A stretch of DNA of 36,522 nt, from NCBI GenBank assembly GCA_022703255.1, contig JAKLDZ010000008.1, positions 1-36,522 on the forward strand, given 5' to 3'. The translations under genes and the position numbers were made by a program. The DNA comes from Myxococcota bacterium (GTDB lineage Bacteria; Myxococcota_A; Polyangia; Polyangiales; Polyangiaceae). The notes beneath the pieces are model-generated. The model had not been told where the DNA came from and did no database searches. It saw only the letters and a list, made by a program, of their open reading frames with translations. Each line of letters opens with the position of its first letter. Position 1 is the stretch's first letter. Below are positions 1 through 8,057 of this stretch, one piece after another.

Positions 1-1
1 G

Positions 2-748
2 TGGCTGCCCGACGGCAGGACCATCACGGCGCGCACGGCTCCGGACCCGCGCTTCGGAATGGCCGCCGAGTACGTCTCGGAATCGACGACGGTCACGCCG
101 GGCGGGCTGACCTCGACACGGGCGATGGAGCGCAGCGCACTGCTGGCGGACCCCAATGACCCGAGCACGCTGCAGTCGCTGACCGAGATGGACACGCTCA
201 ACGGCAGGGTATCGGTGGCCGCATACGACGCGGCGACGCGGACCTGGACGCGCACCTCCGCGGCGGGGCGCGTGACAACGACGGTGCTCGATTCGGCGGG
301 GCGTGTGGTTCGCAGCGAGCAGCCGTTGGTGTTGCCTGTGCTGCTGGCGTGCGACGAGCACGGCCGGCTCGCCTCGAGCACGCAGGGGGCACGGACGCAT
401 CGGATTCCCCCAAGCGTTGCTGTGCGGCCCCCCCGCTTGACCCGACCGCAGGCCGGCCCCAGGGCACGGGCAGGCGCCAAGGAGGCCTCGCGTGGGAAAG
501 CACAAGGACAAGCACCGGGACGACGAGACGGGCAAGGGAACGCGGGAAGACGCGCTGCCGAAACGCAAGCCCCTCTGCGACCTCGAGAAGCACGTGAAAG
601 AACAGCTCGAGGCCTTCAAGGAGCTCGTTCGTACCCCGACCCATGTCTGCCGCAAGTGCGGGCGAGCCTCCAACGCCAAGGCGAGGCTCTGTCGCCCCGA
701 GCCGCTCTGACGCCGAGGCTGGTTCCGCTCGAGGTCGGGACGTTGTAG
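2..748 (+). pseudogene. RHS/YD-repeat protein, 3' remnant (5' end outside window)
   Basis: The frame is open from the left edge, so the start lies upstream. About the first 130 residues read as degenerate YD/RHS repeats, with segments such as AAYDAATRTW, TTTVLDSAGRVV and CDEHGRLASSTQG, the pattern of large secreted or surface RHS proteins. Near position 405 the repeat pattern stops without the conserved RHS core end (DPxGxxGG-type) seen before polymorphic toxin tips. The remaining frame is Arg/Ala/Pro-rich, and from 492 to 710 it only shadows a small gene with its own ribosome-binding site. I infer that the RHS gene lost its 3' end and that the frame to 748 is open by chance in GC-rich DNA. 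The alternative is a real RHS protein with an unusual tail. RHS identity is fairly sure; decay is an inference. Confidence 0.55.
492..710 (+). CDS. Small Lys/Arg-rich protein with C-terminal CxxC-x10-C motif
   Basis: This is a 72-residue protein starting at GTG 492. A strong Shine-Dalgarno AAGGAGG (479-485) lies 6 nt upstream and decides the start. The N-terminal 25 residues are charged (KHKDKHRDDE). A short amphipathic helix follows (LEKHVKEQLEAFKELV), then VCRKCGRASNAKARLC, a CxxC-x10-C arrangement plausible for a zinc-ribbon or treble-clef knuckle. Similar small proteins ending in a CxKCGR...LC segment are familiar to me from other bacteria as uncharacterised proteins. The biochemical role is unknown; metal or nucleic-acid binding is only a guess. 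It overlaps the open tail of the RHS remnant in another frame. Confidence 0.7.
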   Translation: MGKHKDKHRDDETGKGTREDALPKRKPLCDLEKHVKEQLEAFKELVRTPTHVCRKCGRASNAKARLCRPEPL

Positions 749-751
749 CTT
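746..751 (+). promoter_or_regulatory. Candidate -10 element (TAGCTT), leaderless arrangement
   Basis: TAGCTT ends 6 nt before the ATG at 758, so transcription would begin at or next to the start codon. There is no Shine-Dalgarno. A weak TTCCGC lies 17 nt upstream (723-728). Confidence 0.35.
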
Positions 752-757
752 GCGGAC

Positions 758-1792
758 ATGCGCCCCTTGACGAATCCGAAGCCCTTCGCGCTGGTGCTCA
801 CCGCGACCTTGCTTTTGGCATGCTCCGACGACGACGCCTCATCAGCAGTTGTCGGAGGCGGGGCAGGAGCCGACGCGGGCGGCGTGGGCGGAGGCGTGAG
901 CGGAGCGGGAGGGACGGCGGGACAGGACGCGGGTGCGGATGCCGGGCAGGGCGGCAGCGCCGTTGGCGGAGCGGGTGGCGTGGCCGGGGGTGCGGGCACG
1001 GGCGGTGCCGCCGGCGGCTCTGCGGGAAACGCAGGGCACCCGAAGCTGGGTGACATCGACTCCGAGGGACGGGTGCTCACCTTCGCGGATGAGTTCGACG
1101 GTCCGGAGATCGACCGCACGCTCTGGGGCAACGAGATCGGGATGATCCGCAACGAGGAGGAGCAGTACTACACCGACCTTGCGCAGAACCAGTTCATCGA
1201 GCAGGGCAATCTGGTCATCCGGGCAATCCGCGAGAGCCATCAGGGAGGCAACTACACGTCGGCGTCGCTCACCACCGAAGGATACAGGAGCTTCCGCTAC
1301 GGCCGAATCGAAGCGCGCATGAAGGTCCCCGGAGCGAAGGGGTGCTGGCCGGCTTTCTGGCTGCTCCCCGCGGACAAGGCCAAGTACGACGGCAAGCCCC
1401 CGTACGGCTCCTGGTGGCCCGCGGGCGGCGAGATCGACGTGATGGAGTTCGTGAGCCAGACACCCAAGACCACCTACGGCACGGCCCACTTCCTGCGGAA
1501 CAACGCCCACGATTCGAGCGGCGACAGCACCGTGCTCCCCTCCCCCGTCGCGGACGACTACCACGTATTCGCCATCGAATGGACTCCGACGCAGATCGCG
1601 TGGTTCGTGGACGACACGGGCTATCACACGTTCGACACGAGCCAGCCCATCGACGGGCTGTCTCCGTTCCAGGACTCGTTCTACTTCATCTTGAATCTGG
1701 CGGTGGGAGGGACCTGGCCGGAGGATCCGGAGCCGTCGCAGTACCCGCAGGACCTGCGGATCGACTGGGTGCGAGTCTGGCAGTTGCCTTGA
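758..1792 (+). CDS. Glycoside hydrolase family 16 lipoprotein (laminarinase-type beta-glucanase)
   Basis: This 344-residue protein has a lipoprotein signal with lipobox LLAC (Cys22). A Gly/Ala/Ser linker (about 30-95) is followed by a GH16 domain (about 105-344). The catalytic motif EIDVME is at 225-230, with Glu225 as expected nucleophile and Glu230 as acid/base. The six-residue beta-bulge form is typical of laminarinases and agarases rather than lichenases. Other GH16 signatures are FADEFDG (109-115), YGRIEARMKVPG and CWPAFWLLP, the aromatic-lined cleft region. Family knowledge suggests hydrolysis of beta-1,3 or mixed-linked glucans outside the cell, anchored to the outer membrane through the linker. 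The exact substrate cannot be read from sequence. No Shine-Dalgarno precedes the ATG, and a -10-like hexamer lies just upstream. It is convergent with the next gene. Confidence 0.93.
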   Translation: MRPLTNPKPFALVLTATLLLACSDDDASSAVVGGGAGADAGGVGGGVSGAGGTAGQDAGADAGQGGSAVGGAGGVAGGAGTGGAAGGSAGNAGHPKLGDIDSEGRVLTFADEFDGPEIDRTLWGNEIGMIRNEEEQYYTDLAQNQFIEQGNLVIRAIRESHQGGNYTSASLTTEGYRSFRYGRIEARMKVPGAKGCWPAFWLLPADKAKYDGKPPYGSWWPAGGEIDVMEFVSQTPKTTYGTAHFLRNNAHDSSGDSTVLPSPVADDYHVFAIEWTPTQIAWFVDDTGYHTFDTSQPIDGLSPFQDSFYFILNLAVGGTWPEDPEPSQYPQDLRIDWVRVWQLP

Positions 1793-1828
1793 ACGCGGAG
1801 TCCCTGTGTCGGATGGGATGGACCGATC

Positions 1829-2836
1829 TCACGGAGCGACACACGACAGCCCGCTGATCTGGTCTCCGTGGCAGTACGCCTTCCCTCCCGCGCAGATCGA
1901 GTCCCCCCCGCAGGAGCAATCGACTTCCCCGTAGGGGCATCCCGGGACCCACCGGACACAGTGCGAGTTTCCCCCCTGATCTCGGAAACAGGCCTCCTTC
2001 GCCGCGGAGCACACCTCGCAGCTCGAGACCTGCTCACACAGCGACGGACTGGCGCAACTCTCGGCGCATCCGTTCGGAGTATCGCTCGTAGGGACCTGGC
2101 CCTGCGGGCAGGCATTCGCGTCAGGGCACAGTGGGAGGTCGCAGCGGCGCGTCAGGAACTCGCAGAACTCGCCGCCGGACGCACCCGCCCCGAGGGACTT
2201 GAGCCAGTCAACGAGCTGTTGGGCCTCGGGGGCCGTATTCTTCACCGCTCGATCGCCGTTGGCGCCGAGCAGCACGGGGGTGTAGGTCGAGGAGGCTGGA
2301 TCGTAGAGGTATCCCACGTACCGCATGTCGCCTGCGTCCGCGCACATGCTCTGCATCAGCAGAACACCATCGCGCGCGCTCGCCACCCCGCCGAGCCGCT
2401 CGTACAGCTCCTGGGCGTCCAGCTTCCCGATAGCGGTCGACGCAGCTCCGTACTTGCCGGTGATCTGCTGCTCGGTCATTCCGGGGCCGTACTCCGTATA
2501 CGGGTGTCCGGAATCGGGCGGCGCCGAAGCATAGTAGTCGTACGCGAAGACGGTGCCGTCCCCGGTCACGTAGAAGCCGCTGACCGAGGGCTGCCACGCG
2601 TAGTTCACGTAGCTCCCCTCGAACAGGATTCTCTGCCCGGCGGGAGGAACGACGGCGTCGGGACCACCGGAGCCATCGACAGGGACGCTCGCCTCTTTGG
2701 CATCGTGTTGGGGGGCAGCATCCGAGGCCGTGCCGCTGTCGGGATCGTCGCCGGGCCCGGGATCGGAGCCGGCGCTGACGGTTCCGCCGCAGCTTGCGCA
2801 CAAGACGAGAGAGAGGGTGATCAAGATTCGCTGCAT
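1829..2836 (-). CDS. Cys-rich putative lipoprotein, unknown function
   Basis: I chose the ATG at 2836 (335 aa) because it begins a signal sequence, MQRILITLSLVLCASC, ending in an approximate lipobox with Cys at about 16. The frame is open further upstream but lacks a sensible N-terminus. After a short Asp/Gly/Pro/Ser linker there is a domain of about 180 residues with no recognised family (starting near QRILFEGSYVNY). A C-terminal third follows with about twenty cysteines (CEFLTRRCDLPLC, CEQVSSCEVC, CPYGEVDCSCGG), suggesting a disulphide-stabilised exported module. It is probably an envelope or surface lipoprotein of the kind abundant in myxobacteria. The function is not recognised. No clear Shine-Dalgarno; TATGGA sits 6 nt before the ATG. 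Confidence 0.75.
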   Translation of the reverse strand: MQRILITLSLVLCASCGGTVSAGSDPGPGDDPDSGTASDAAPQHDAKEASVPVDGSGGPDAVVPPAGQRILFEGSYVNYAWQPSVSGFYVTGDGTVFAYDYYASAPPDSGHPYTEYGPGMTEQQITGKYGAASTAIGKLDAQELYERLGGVASARDGVLLMQSMCADAGDMRYVGYLYDPASSTYTPVLLGANGDRAVKNTAPEAQQLVDWLKSLGAGASGGEFCEFLTRRCDLPLCPDANACPQGQVPTSDTPNGCAESCASPSLCEQVSSCEVCSAAKEACFRDQGGNSHCVRWVPGCPYGEVDCSCGGDSICAGGKAYCHGDQISGLSCVAP

Positions 2837-3051
2837 GGGGGTTCCATACAGCAACTCCCATGCCCTCGACAAATGCCGAGGTGGTCCCGGTTCTTGTGCG
2901 CACTTCTGCCCCTCGACGTGTGCCATCTGTGCCAGCCCGCAGGCCCATCGTTGGTTCACCGAAGGGTCGGGTCGGTGCCACGAGACAGCCGCCCGGGGAG
3001 CGCGCTAGGATGGTTCGGTTCGCCTCCAGAAACCCACGATCCGGAATCGCG

Positions 3052-3990
3052 ATGAGACGTCTTGCGACCCTTCTGACCCTTGCCCTTGCCCTGTCGTGCA
3101 CACGCGCCGCGGACGCCCAGTCCAAAGGCGCGGCGGCCGAGAGCCTGTTCGAGGAGGGGCGCAAGGCGATGGACGCGAAGGACTACGACGCTGCCTGCGC
3201 GAGGTTCCGGGAGAGCAACCGAATCGACCCGGCGCCGGGCACGGTGCTCAATCTCGCCCGCTGCGAGGAGGCGCGAGGGAAGCTCGCCACGGCGTGGGAA
3301 CTGTATCGTCGCGCTCGCGACGAGTTCCCCGCGGGCGACGACCGTCGCGACGTCGCGAACCGGTTCGCCGACGCCCTCTCGGCCCGCCTCCCCAAGCTGA
3401 CGCTCCGTCTGCGCGCGGATGCCCCCAAGGGCACCATCGTGCGCGTCGGTGAGATCGAGCTCGGCGCGGGGAGTCTCGGAGTCCCGGTCCCCATGGACCC
3501 GGGCAAGCGGGAGCTTCGAATCGAAGCGCCCGGAAGGCGCAGCCGCACGTTGACGATTGAGCTCGCGGAGAAGGAATCGCGAGAGCTTGAAGTCGGCCCT
3601 GGAGAGCCGACGGCAGCCGGGGAGAGCGTCGCTGCCGACACCGCGCCACAGGGCTCGTCGAGGGCAACCTGGGGTTGGGTCATCGGCGGGGTTGGACTCG
3701 CCGGACTGGTGGCGGGCTCGGTCACGGGATTCATGGTGCTCGACAAGAAGAAGACGGTGGACGCCAACTGCGACTCGAACAAGCTGTGCACGCCGGCGGG
3801 CACGGATGCGGCCGATTCGGGCAAGGCGCTGGCCCCGTGGACGACGGCGGGACTGCTCGCGGGCGTGGCAGGCGTCGGCCTGGGCGCCTATCTGATCCTC
3901 TCGAGCGACACGGCGAGCGGCAGGCAGGCCGTGCTGCGTGCGAGTCCGGTGGCGGGGGGAGCGCAGTTGAATTGGAGCCGCACGTGGTAG
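3052..3990 (+). CDS. Exported TPR / PEGA-like protein
   Basis: The ATG at 3052 gives 312 residues beginning with a clear signal peptide (MRRLATLLTLALALS, cleavage near ADAQ). An in-frame ATG at 3010 would add 14 residues ahead of the signal and is less likely. Residues about 25-100 form TPR-like helices (ESLFEEGRKAMDAKDYDAACARF, NLARCEEARGKLATAW). Residues about 115-180 read as a small beta domain of PEGA type (PKGTIVRVGEIEL, VPMDPGKRELRIEAPGR). After a short linker there are hydrophobic segments near 210-235 and 260-285 (WVIGGVGLAGLVAG, GLLAGVAGVGLGAYLIL). Proteins of this layout are common in myxobacteria as envelope proteins of unknown role, and protein-protein scaffolding is a reasonable inference. 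TAGGAT at 3006-3011 could be the -10. The next gene begins 11 nt after the stop, so the two are probably co-transcribed. Confidence 0.82.
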   Translation: MRRLATLLTLALALSCTRAADAQSKGAAAESLFEEGRKAMDAKDYDAACARFRESNRIDPAPGTVLNLARCEEARGKLATAWELYRRARDEFPAGDDRRDVANRFADALSARLPKLTLRLRADAPKGTIVRVGEIELGAGSLGVPVPMDPGKRELRIEAPGRRSRTLTIELAEKESRELEVGPGEPTAAGESVAADTAPQGSSRATWGWVIGGVGLAGLVAGSVTGFMVLDKKKTVDANCDSNKLCTPAGTDAADSGKALAPWTTAGLLAGVAGVGLGAYLILSSDTASGRQAVLRASPVAGGAQLNWSRTW

Positions 3991-4001
3991 GGGGGCTTGG
4001 G

Positions 4002-4787
4002 ATGAGCCGACGCATGATCGCGGTCGCGGCTGCGATGTCGATGATGCTGGGGTGTCTCGTGGACTTCAGCGGCTACCGGACTGCACCGGATGGGGGTGCA
4101 GGATCGGCGCAGGAGGGCGGTTCGGCGGGCTCCGCGGGCGCAGCGGGGCAGCAGGCCGGCGGAGCCGCGGGGACGAGCGGGAGCGCTGGCGCGGAGGCGG
4201 GCAGTGCGGGCCAAGGGGGCAGTGCGGGGCAAGCGGGCGCTGCAGGCCAAGCAGGCAGTGCGGGGCAACCCGGCAACGGCGGTACCGCGGGCGGAGGCTG
4301 CGGGTTCGATGTCTGTCACCCCAGCCAGCAGATTCCTCCCTCCGGCTGCAGTCCGTGCACGCAGACCGTGTGCGGCAAGCTGGCATTCTGCTGCAGCACC
4401 GAATGGTCCTTCGAGTGCGTCATCGAGGCTCTCGCGACCTCCGCGTGCGCTTGCGGCGGACTCGGATGCGGGAAGCCCGTTCCGGTTTCCACGGAAGGAA
4501 GCTGTGCGACGAGCGGGGTGTGCAATCCGGTGACCGGAAAGACCTGCAGCGCGGGGCAGTGCGTGCTCAATCCCACCAACCCGGTCATCGCCGAGTGCCA
4601 ATTCATCGGACAGATCGAAACCTGCCAGCCGTGCAATCCCTCGACGAGCGACAACTGCGCTGCGGGGCTGTCGTGCATTGCGGATCGTTGCGTGCGAGTC
4701 TGCTGTGAAAACACCGACTGTCAGAACGGCGCGACATGCGACAAGAGCGTCCTGCCCGGGACCGTGGGGTTGTGCGTGAGCCCGTGA
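4002..4787 (+). CDS. Cys-rich lipoprotein with CC-x3-W motif domain
   Basis: ATG 4002 (261 aa) begins a lipoprotein signal with lipobox MLGC (Cys18). A GTG at 3984 is also in frame but would only add residues before the signal. Residues about 30-100 are a Gly/Ala/Ser/Gln low-complexity linker. A Cys-rich region follows with the segment VCHPSQQIPPSGCSPC, then VCGKLAFCCSTEWSFECV. The same pattern (VC-x4-YCC/FCC-x3-W-x3-CV) occurs at the C-terminus of the lipoprotein at 6444-7913. A second Cys-rich stretch ends the protein (CQPCNPSTSDNC, CCENTDCQNGATC). It is probably displayed on the cell surface and disulphide-bonded; ligand and role are unknown. It follows the TPR protein by 11 nt and runs into a structured convergent intergenic region. 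Confidence 0.8.
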   Translation: MSRRMIAVAAAMSMMLGCLVDFSGYRTAPDGGAGSAQEGGSAGSAGAAGQQAGGAAGTSGSAGAEAGSAGQGGSAGQAGAAGQAGSAGQPGNGGTAGGGCGFDVCHPSQQIPPSGCSPCTQTVCGKLAFCCSTEWSFECVIEALATSACACGGLGCGKPVPVSTEGSCATSGVCNPVTGKTCSAGQCVLNPTNPVIAECQFIGQIETCQPCNPSTSDNCAAGLSCIADRCVRVCCENTDCQNGATCDKSVLPGTVGLCVSP

Positions 4788-4921
4788 GGGGCCTCCAATC
4801 CACGGACTGGCCCAGTCTGCTCGAGGAGTACACCCACGGGCAAGCGCAGACGCTTGCCCATGGCACAATGCATTGGAGGGCTTCAGCGTTTGGAGGCCCG
4901 TGACGCAGCGATGACGCGAGC
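4788..4921. terminator. Nested inverted repeats between convergent genes (candidate bidirectional terminator)
   Basis: Three nested dyads fill this 134-bp gap. Outer arms GGGCCTCCAA (4789-4798) and TTGGAGGCCC (4890-4899) match perfectly over 10 bp. GACTG/CAGTC (4805-4809/4813-4817) forms a small hairpin. GGGCAAGCG (4838-4846) and CGCTTGCCC (4851-4859) form a perfect 9-bp stem with a CAGA loop. An extra copy of one arm, ATTGGAGG (4872-4879), can also pair with CCTCCAAT (4792-4799), so two alternative outer stems exist. There is no T-tract. The position between the stop codons of 4002-4787 (+) and 4922-6364 (-) fits a bidirectional terminator or 3'-UTR structure. Confidence 0.5.
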
Positions 4922-6364
4922 CTATCGCCGACGGGAGAAAGGATCCTGTCCTGCGGGGGGCGCGGCGGTCGTGGTCGTGGGCGGCGCCGTTCGGGCGCCG
5001 GGCGGGCTCTTGGCAGGGATGGAAGCGGTCATTGCGGGGCCGGACGTGGCCGGCGAGGCGCTCTTCGCACTGATTGGAGGCGTATTCGCGTCGTTTCGAG
5101 GGGTCGGGAGCTCGCTCACGGGCACCGGGGCAACGCCGGAATCGTCGCGTGCGACGGGCAGCAAGCCATCCGCGGAGACAGCCGGAGCTCCGCCTGCTGT
5201 CTCGATCGACGAGAGGGACGCAGGGGGCTCCGCGACCGGAGGCGCGACGGGGCCAGAGCTCGAGGAGGTTGCGAGGCGCAATGCGACGGCGATGAGGATG
5301 CCGGCCGCGAGGCATGCGGCAGCGACGACGGCGAGCGTTCTTCGCGCATCGTGAGTGACGGTCGAGCCGGCCACGACGGGACGGGAGGTCGTGAGCACAG
5401 GCGGGGGTGCTGCGCTCAGAAGCGGGGTTGCCGCGGAGGCAGCGGACGGGAACGAGGCGGCCTTGGGGGCGGCATCGACGGCCGTGAGCGCTGCGCTCGC
5501 TTCGCGCACGGCAGCCTGCATCGCAAGCGCATCGGGATAGCGGGAGTGCTTGTCGAAGGCGAGGGCCCGATCGACGATGGCAGCGACGCGGGGATCGAGG
5601 TCGGGGACGACGCTGGAGATCGGCGGGGCGTGCTGGAGGATGGACCGGGCGAGGATCTCGTTGACCGTGGCGGCCTCGTGCACGAGGCGCCCGGAGAGCA
5701 GCTTGAACATCGTGGCGCCGACGGACCACAGGTCGGTTCGAGCATCGACCTCGTCGGTCAGGCCGCGAGCCTGCTCCGGTGCCATGTAGGAGGGGGTTCC
5801 GATGAGGGCCCCCGCACGCGTGGCCAGCGAGCCTGCGCCCGCTTCGCGCACACGCGCGATCCCGAAGTCCAGGACCTTCAGCGCGCCGCTCTTCTGCACG
5901 AAGATGTTCTCCGGCTTCAGATCGCGGTGGATGATGCCCTTCGCGTGGGAGCTGGCGAGGACGTCGAGCAACTGGTCGGCGATCGACAACACGCTTGTTG
6001 TCGACAGGCGGCCTCCCTCCCGCGCTTGCCAGGCGTCGAGGCTCTCGCCGTCGAGCAGCTCCATCACGATGAAGGTCGCGCCGTCTTCGGTCACGCCGTC
6101 GTCATCGATCCGGACGACGCCCGGGTGGTCGACCGTGTTTGCGGCGTAGCCTTCGCGCAGGAACCGGGCGCGGATTCCGGGGTCGAGGGAGAGCTCCGGG
6201 TGAAGGAGCTTGAGGGCGGCGCGCTTGTTGTTGCGGCAGTGGGTGGCAGCGTACACGACGGCCATGCCGCCGACGCCGACGACGCGGTCGACGAGCCACC
6301 TTGCGTTGATGGTGGTCCCCACGCGGGCCTTGGCACGCAGCAGGATCTCGTCTTCGGTCGGCAT
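4922..6364 (-). CDS. Transmembrane Ser/Thr protein kinase (PknB type)
   Basis: This is a 480-residue kinase with all core motifs: glycine-rich loop GVGGMAVVY (30-38), ATP-anchoring Lys52 in AALKLL, HRDLKPEN (146-153) with catalytic Asp148, DFG (166-168) and APE (195-197). It is an RD kinase, so activation-loop autophosphorylation is expected (Thr/Ser at 179-192). A low-complexity Ala/Pro/Ser juxtamembrane region leads to one transmembrane helix (about 343-364, between RR and a Ser-rich turn). A 110-residue Pro/Ala/Thr-rich tail outside the cytoplasm has no recognised sensor domain. Such eukaryotic-like kinases are expanded in myxobacteria, where they control development and envelope processes. 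The substrate is unknown. There is no Shine-Dalgarno before ATG 6364, and TATCCT (6378-6383, minus strand) may give a very short leader. Confidence 0.95.
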   Translation of the reverse strand: MPTEDEILLRAKARVGTTINARWLVDRVVGVGGMAVVYAATHCRNNKRAALKLLHPELSLDPGIRARFLREGYAANTVDHPGVVRIDDDGVTEDGATFIVMELLDGESLDAWQAREGGRLSTTSVLSIADQLLDVLASSHAKGIIHRDLKPENIFVQKSGALKVLDFGIARVREAGAGSLATRAGALIGTPSYMAPEQARGLTDEVDARTDLWSVGATMFKLLSGRLVHEAATVNEILARSILQHAPPISSVVPDLDPRVAAIVDRALAFDKHSRYPDALAMQAAVREASAALTAVDAAPKAASFPSAASAATPLLSAAPPPVLTTSRPVVAGSTVTHDARRTLAVVAAACLAAGILIAVALRLATSSSSGPVAPPVAEPPASLSSIETAGGAPAVSADGLLPVARDDSGVAPVPVSELPTPRNDANTPPISAKSASPATSGPAMTASIPAKSPPGARTAPPTTTTAAPPAGQDPFSRRR

Positions 6365-6377
6365 GTCCGGTGGGTCG

Positions 6378-6383
6378 AGGATA
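6378..6383 (-). promoter_or_regulatory. Candidate -10 element (TATCCT) of the kinase gene
   Basis: Read on the minus strand, TATCCT ends 13 nt before the ATG at 6364. This predicts a leader of only about six nucleotides, and no ribosome-binding site is present. Confidence 0.3.
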
Positions 6384-6443
6384 GCACGAGTCAGGCGGGG
6401 ACCCGGTGGGAGCGGCGCGTGCGCAAGCGGTGTGCGGGAGAGG

Positions 6444-7913
6444 CTACTTGCACAATCCGCAGAGGTCCTGCGCGCCCATGACGCAACTGCCGGACCACTG
6501 GGTGTTGCAGCAGTACGAGTCGTTCGCGCAGACCTTCGCGGTGCACTCGTTGCACGACGGCTTCAGCGGTTCGCCCGACGTGCAGACGTCGTGCGTGCAC
6601 CCGGAGCAGGCGCCGGTGACGCCCTGGCAGTCGTAGTCCTCGACGCCGCAACCGCAGTCGCACTTGCAGTCGCCGTACTTCGCGGCTTCGCAGGTCCAGC
6701 CGGAGGGAGCCGGGACGCTGAGGGAGCAGCCGCCTTCGGCGCCGGCGTCGGCAGCGTCGCAGCTTCCGCTGGCGAGCTCCCAGGACTGGTCGAAGAGCTT
6801 GAGGCTGGCGCTCGCGAGGGTCTTGTCGAGGATCGCGACCTTGCCGCCGAAGTTGCCTTCGATGCCGGCCTTGATGTCCCACTTGCACGGGGGCACCTCG
6901 ACACCGGCGGAGACGTAGGGGCCGACGTTGATGAAGGGGCCGGCGACGTCGTAGAACATCAGCGCGAGCTCCGGCTTGAGGATGCACCGGACGCGCCCGC
7001 TCACCTTGCCTTCGAGGTTCGGTCCGATCGGCTGCCAACTGAAGCTCTGGGTGGCGACCTTGGACCAGTCCTTGTTCTGGTAGCGCGCGCCGATCGAGGT
7101 GGTGCTCGTCGCCGAGGCGCCGGCCTCGATCGAGAACTGCGCCTTGTCGGTCAGGTCGCAGGTGAGCTTGACGGAGAACCGGACGGTCTCCTCGATGGGG
7201 ATGGGTCCGATGAACTGCGGGGGGAGCACGTAGGGCGGAGCTTCGAACACGGTGAGATCGACGAACTTCTCGCTCACGGCCATGGAGGAGCTGACCTCGA
7301 GGGCGAGGGCGACGTCGAGAGTGCCCGTGGCGATCGCGTGGAACTCCTTGACGGACATGAAGCCGAACTGCATGCCGATGTCGAACTTCGGGGTGAACTT
7401 CAGGTGTCCCTGGGAGACCTTGGCCTTGACGCCGAAGGTCGGGCTGTCGAGCACCTTGCCGCTAAGGCTGACCTCGCCGCCGAGCAGCCCGCCCATGCCC
7501 TGGGGCGACACGTTCTGGGTCACGACGGTCGCGGTCCTGCCCTGTACGATCGCCTCGGAGAGGGAAGCCTCCTCGGTGGTGACGACGATGGTGTCGCCGG
7601 CCTTGGCGACGGTCTTCACCTTGCGCAGGAAGCCGTAGGGGTTCTTGGAGTCGGCGGTGGTCGAGCGGCGTCCGACGATCACGTCACCGGCCTTGCGGTC
7701 GAGGAGGTCCTCGTTGCCGGCGGCGGGGAAAACGAGCTGGTTGGATTCGACGGCGACGGCATCGGACTGGGTGGTCGAGACGACGAAGGCGTTGTCAGCC
7801 ACGACCGGGGGGATGTCGGCCGGAGGGGAGGACGATTCGGAATCCGAACAGCCGGAAGCGAGCACTGCCAGGACCGACAGGGAGAGCAGGCACCGACGGA
7901 CGATGGGTCGCAT
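6444..7913 (-). CDS. Large lipoprotein with C-terminal Cys-rich CC-x3-W module
   Basis: This 489-residue protein has a signal sequence ending ASGC (Cys22). The start is supported by GGAGG about 5 nt upstream of ATG 7913. Residues about 35-140 form a beta-rich region (DKKAGDVIVG-like segments with VKAGDTIVV character). Residues about 150-400 are a long repeated beta-strand region in which alternating hydrophobic residues dominate (VSLSGKVLDSPTFGVKAKVSQGHLKF-type strands); I do not recognise the fold. The C-terminal 100 residues are Cys-rich (CKCDCGCGVEDYDC, CSGCTHDVC) and end with VCANDSYCCNTQWSGSCV, matching the module of the lipoprotein at 4002-4787. It is probably a surface protein. A binding or adhesive role is possible but not shown. 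Confidence 0.82.
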   Translation of the reverse strand: MRPIVRRCLLSLSVLAVLASGCSDSESSSPPADIPPVVADNAFVVSTTQSDAVAVESNQLVFPAAGNEDLLDRKAGDVIVGRRSTTADSKNPYGFLRKVKTVAKAGDTIVVTTEEASLSEAIVQGRTATVVTQNVSPQGMGGLLGGEVSLSGKVLDSPTFGVKAKVSQGHLKFTPKFDIGMQFGFMSVKEFHAIATGTLDVALALEVSSSMAVSEKFVDLTVFEAPPYVLPPQFIGPIPIEETVRFSVKLTCDLTDKAQFSIEAGASATSTTSIGARYQNKDWSKVATQSFSWQPIGPNLEGKVSGRVRCILKPELALMFYDVAGPFINVGPYVSAGVEVPPCKWDIKAGIEGNFGGKVAILDKTLASASLKLFDQSWELASGSCDAADAGAEGGCSLSVPAPSGWTCEAAKYGDCKCDCGCGVEDYDCQGVTGACSGCTHDVCTSGEPLKPSCNECTAKVCANDSYCCNTQWSGSCVMGAQDLCGLCK

Positions 7914-8057
7914 GGGAACCTCCAGGCAGACGAGGGCCGATTCCTTGGAGGATACCGGATGACCGGGAGGAGCGCACGCACGGAGGCTTGGGCGAGCGTG
8001 AGATTCGGCGAGGAGAAGGTGAAGAGCGCGGACAGGTTCCCGGAAGAGGCCGGGGAC
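7914..8057. other. Intergenic region, no gene seen
   Basis: These 144 bp lie downstream of the small minus-strand gene and hold the ribosome-binding site of the lipoprotein at its left edge (GGAGG near 7919-7923 on the minus strand). I see no strong hairpin or promoter otherwise. Confidence 0.4.
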
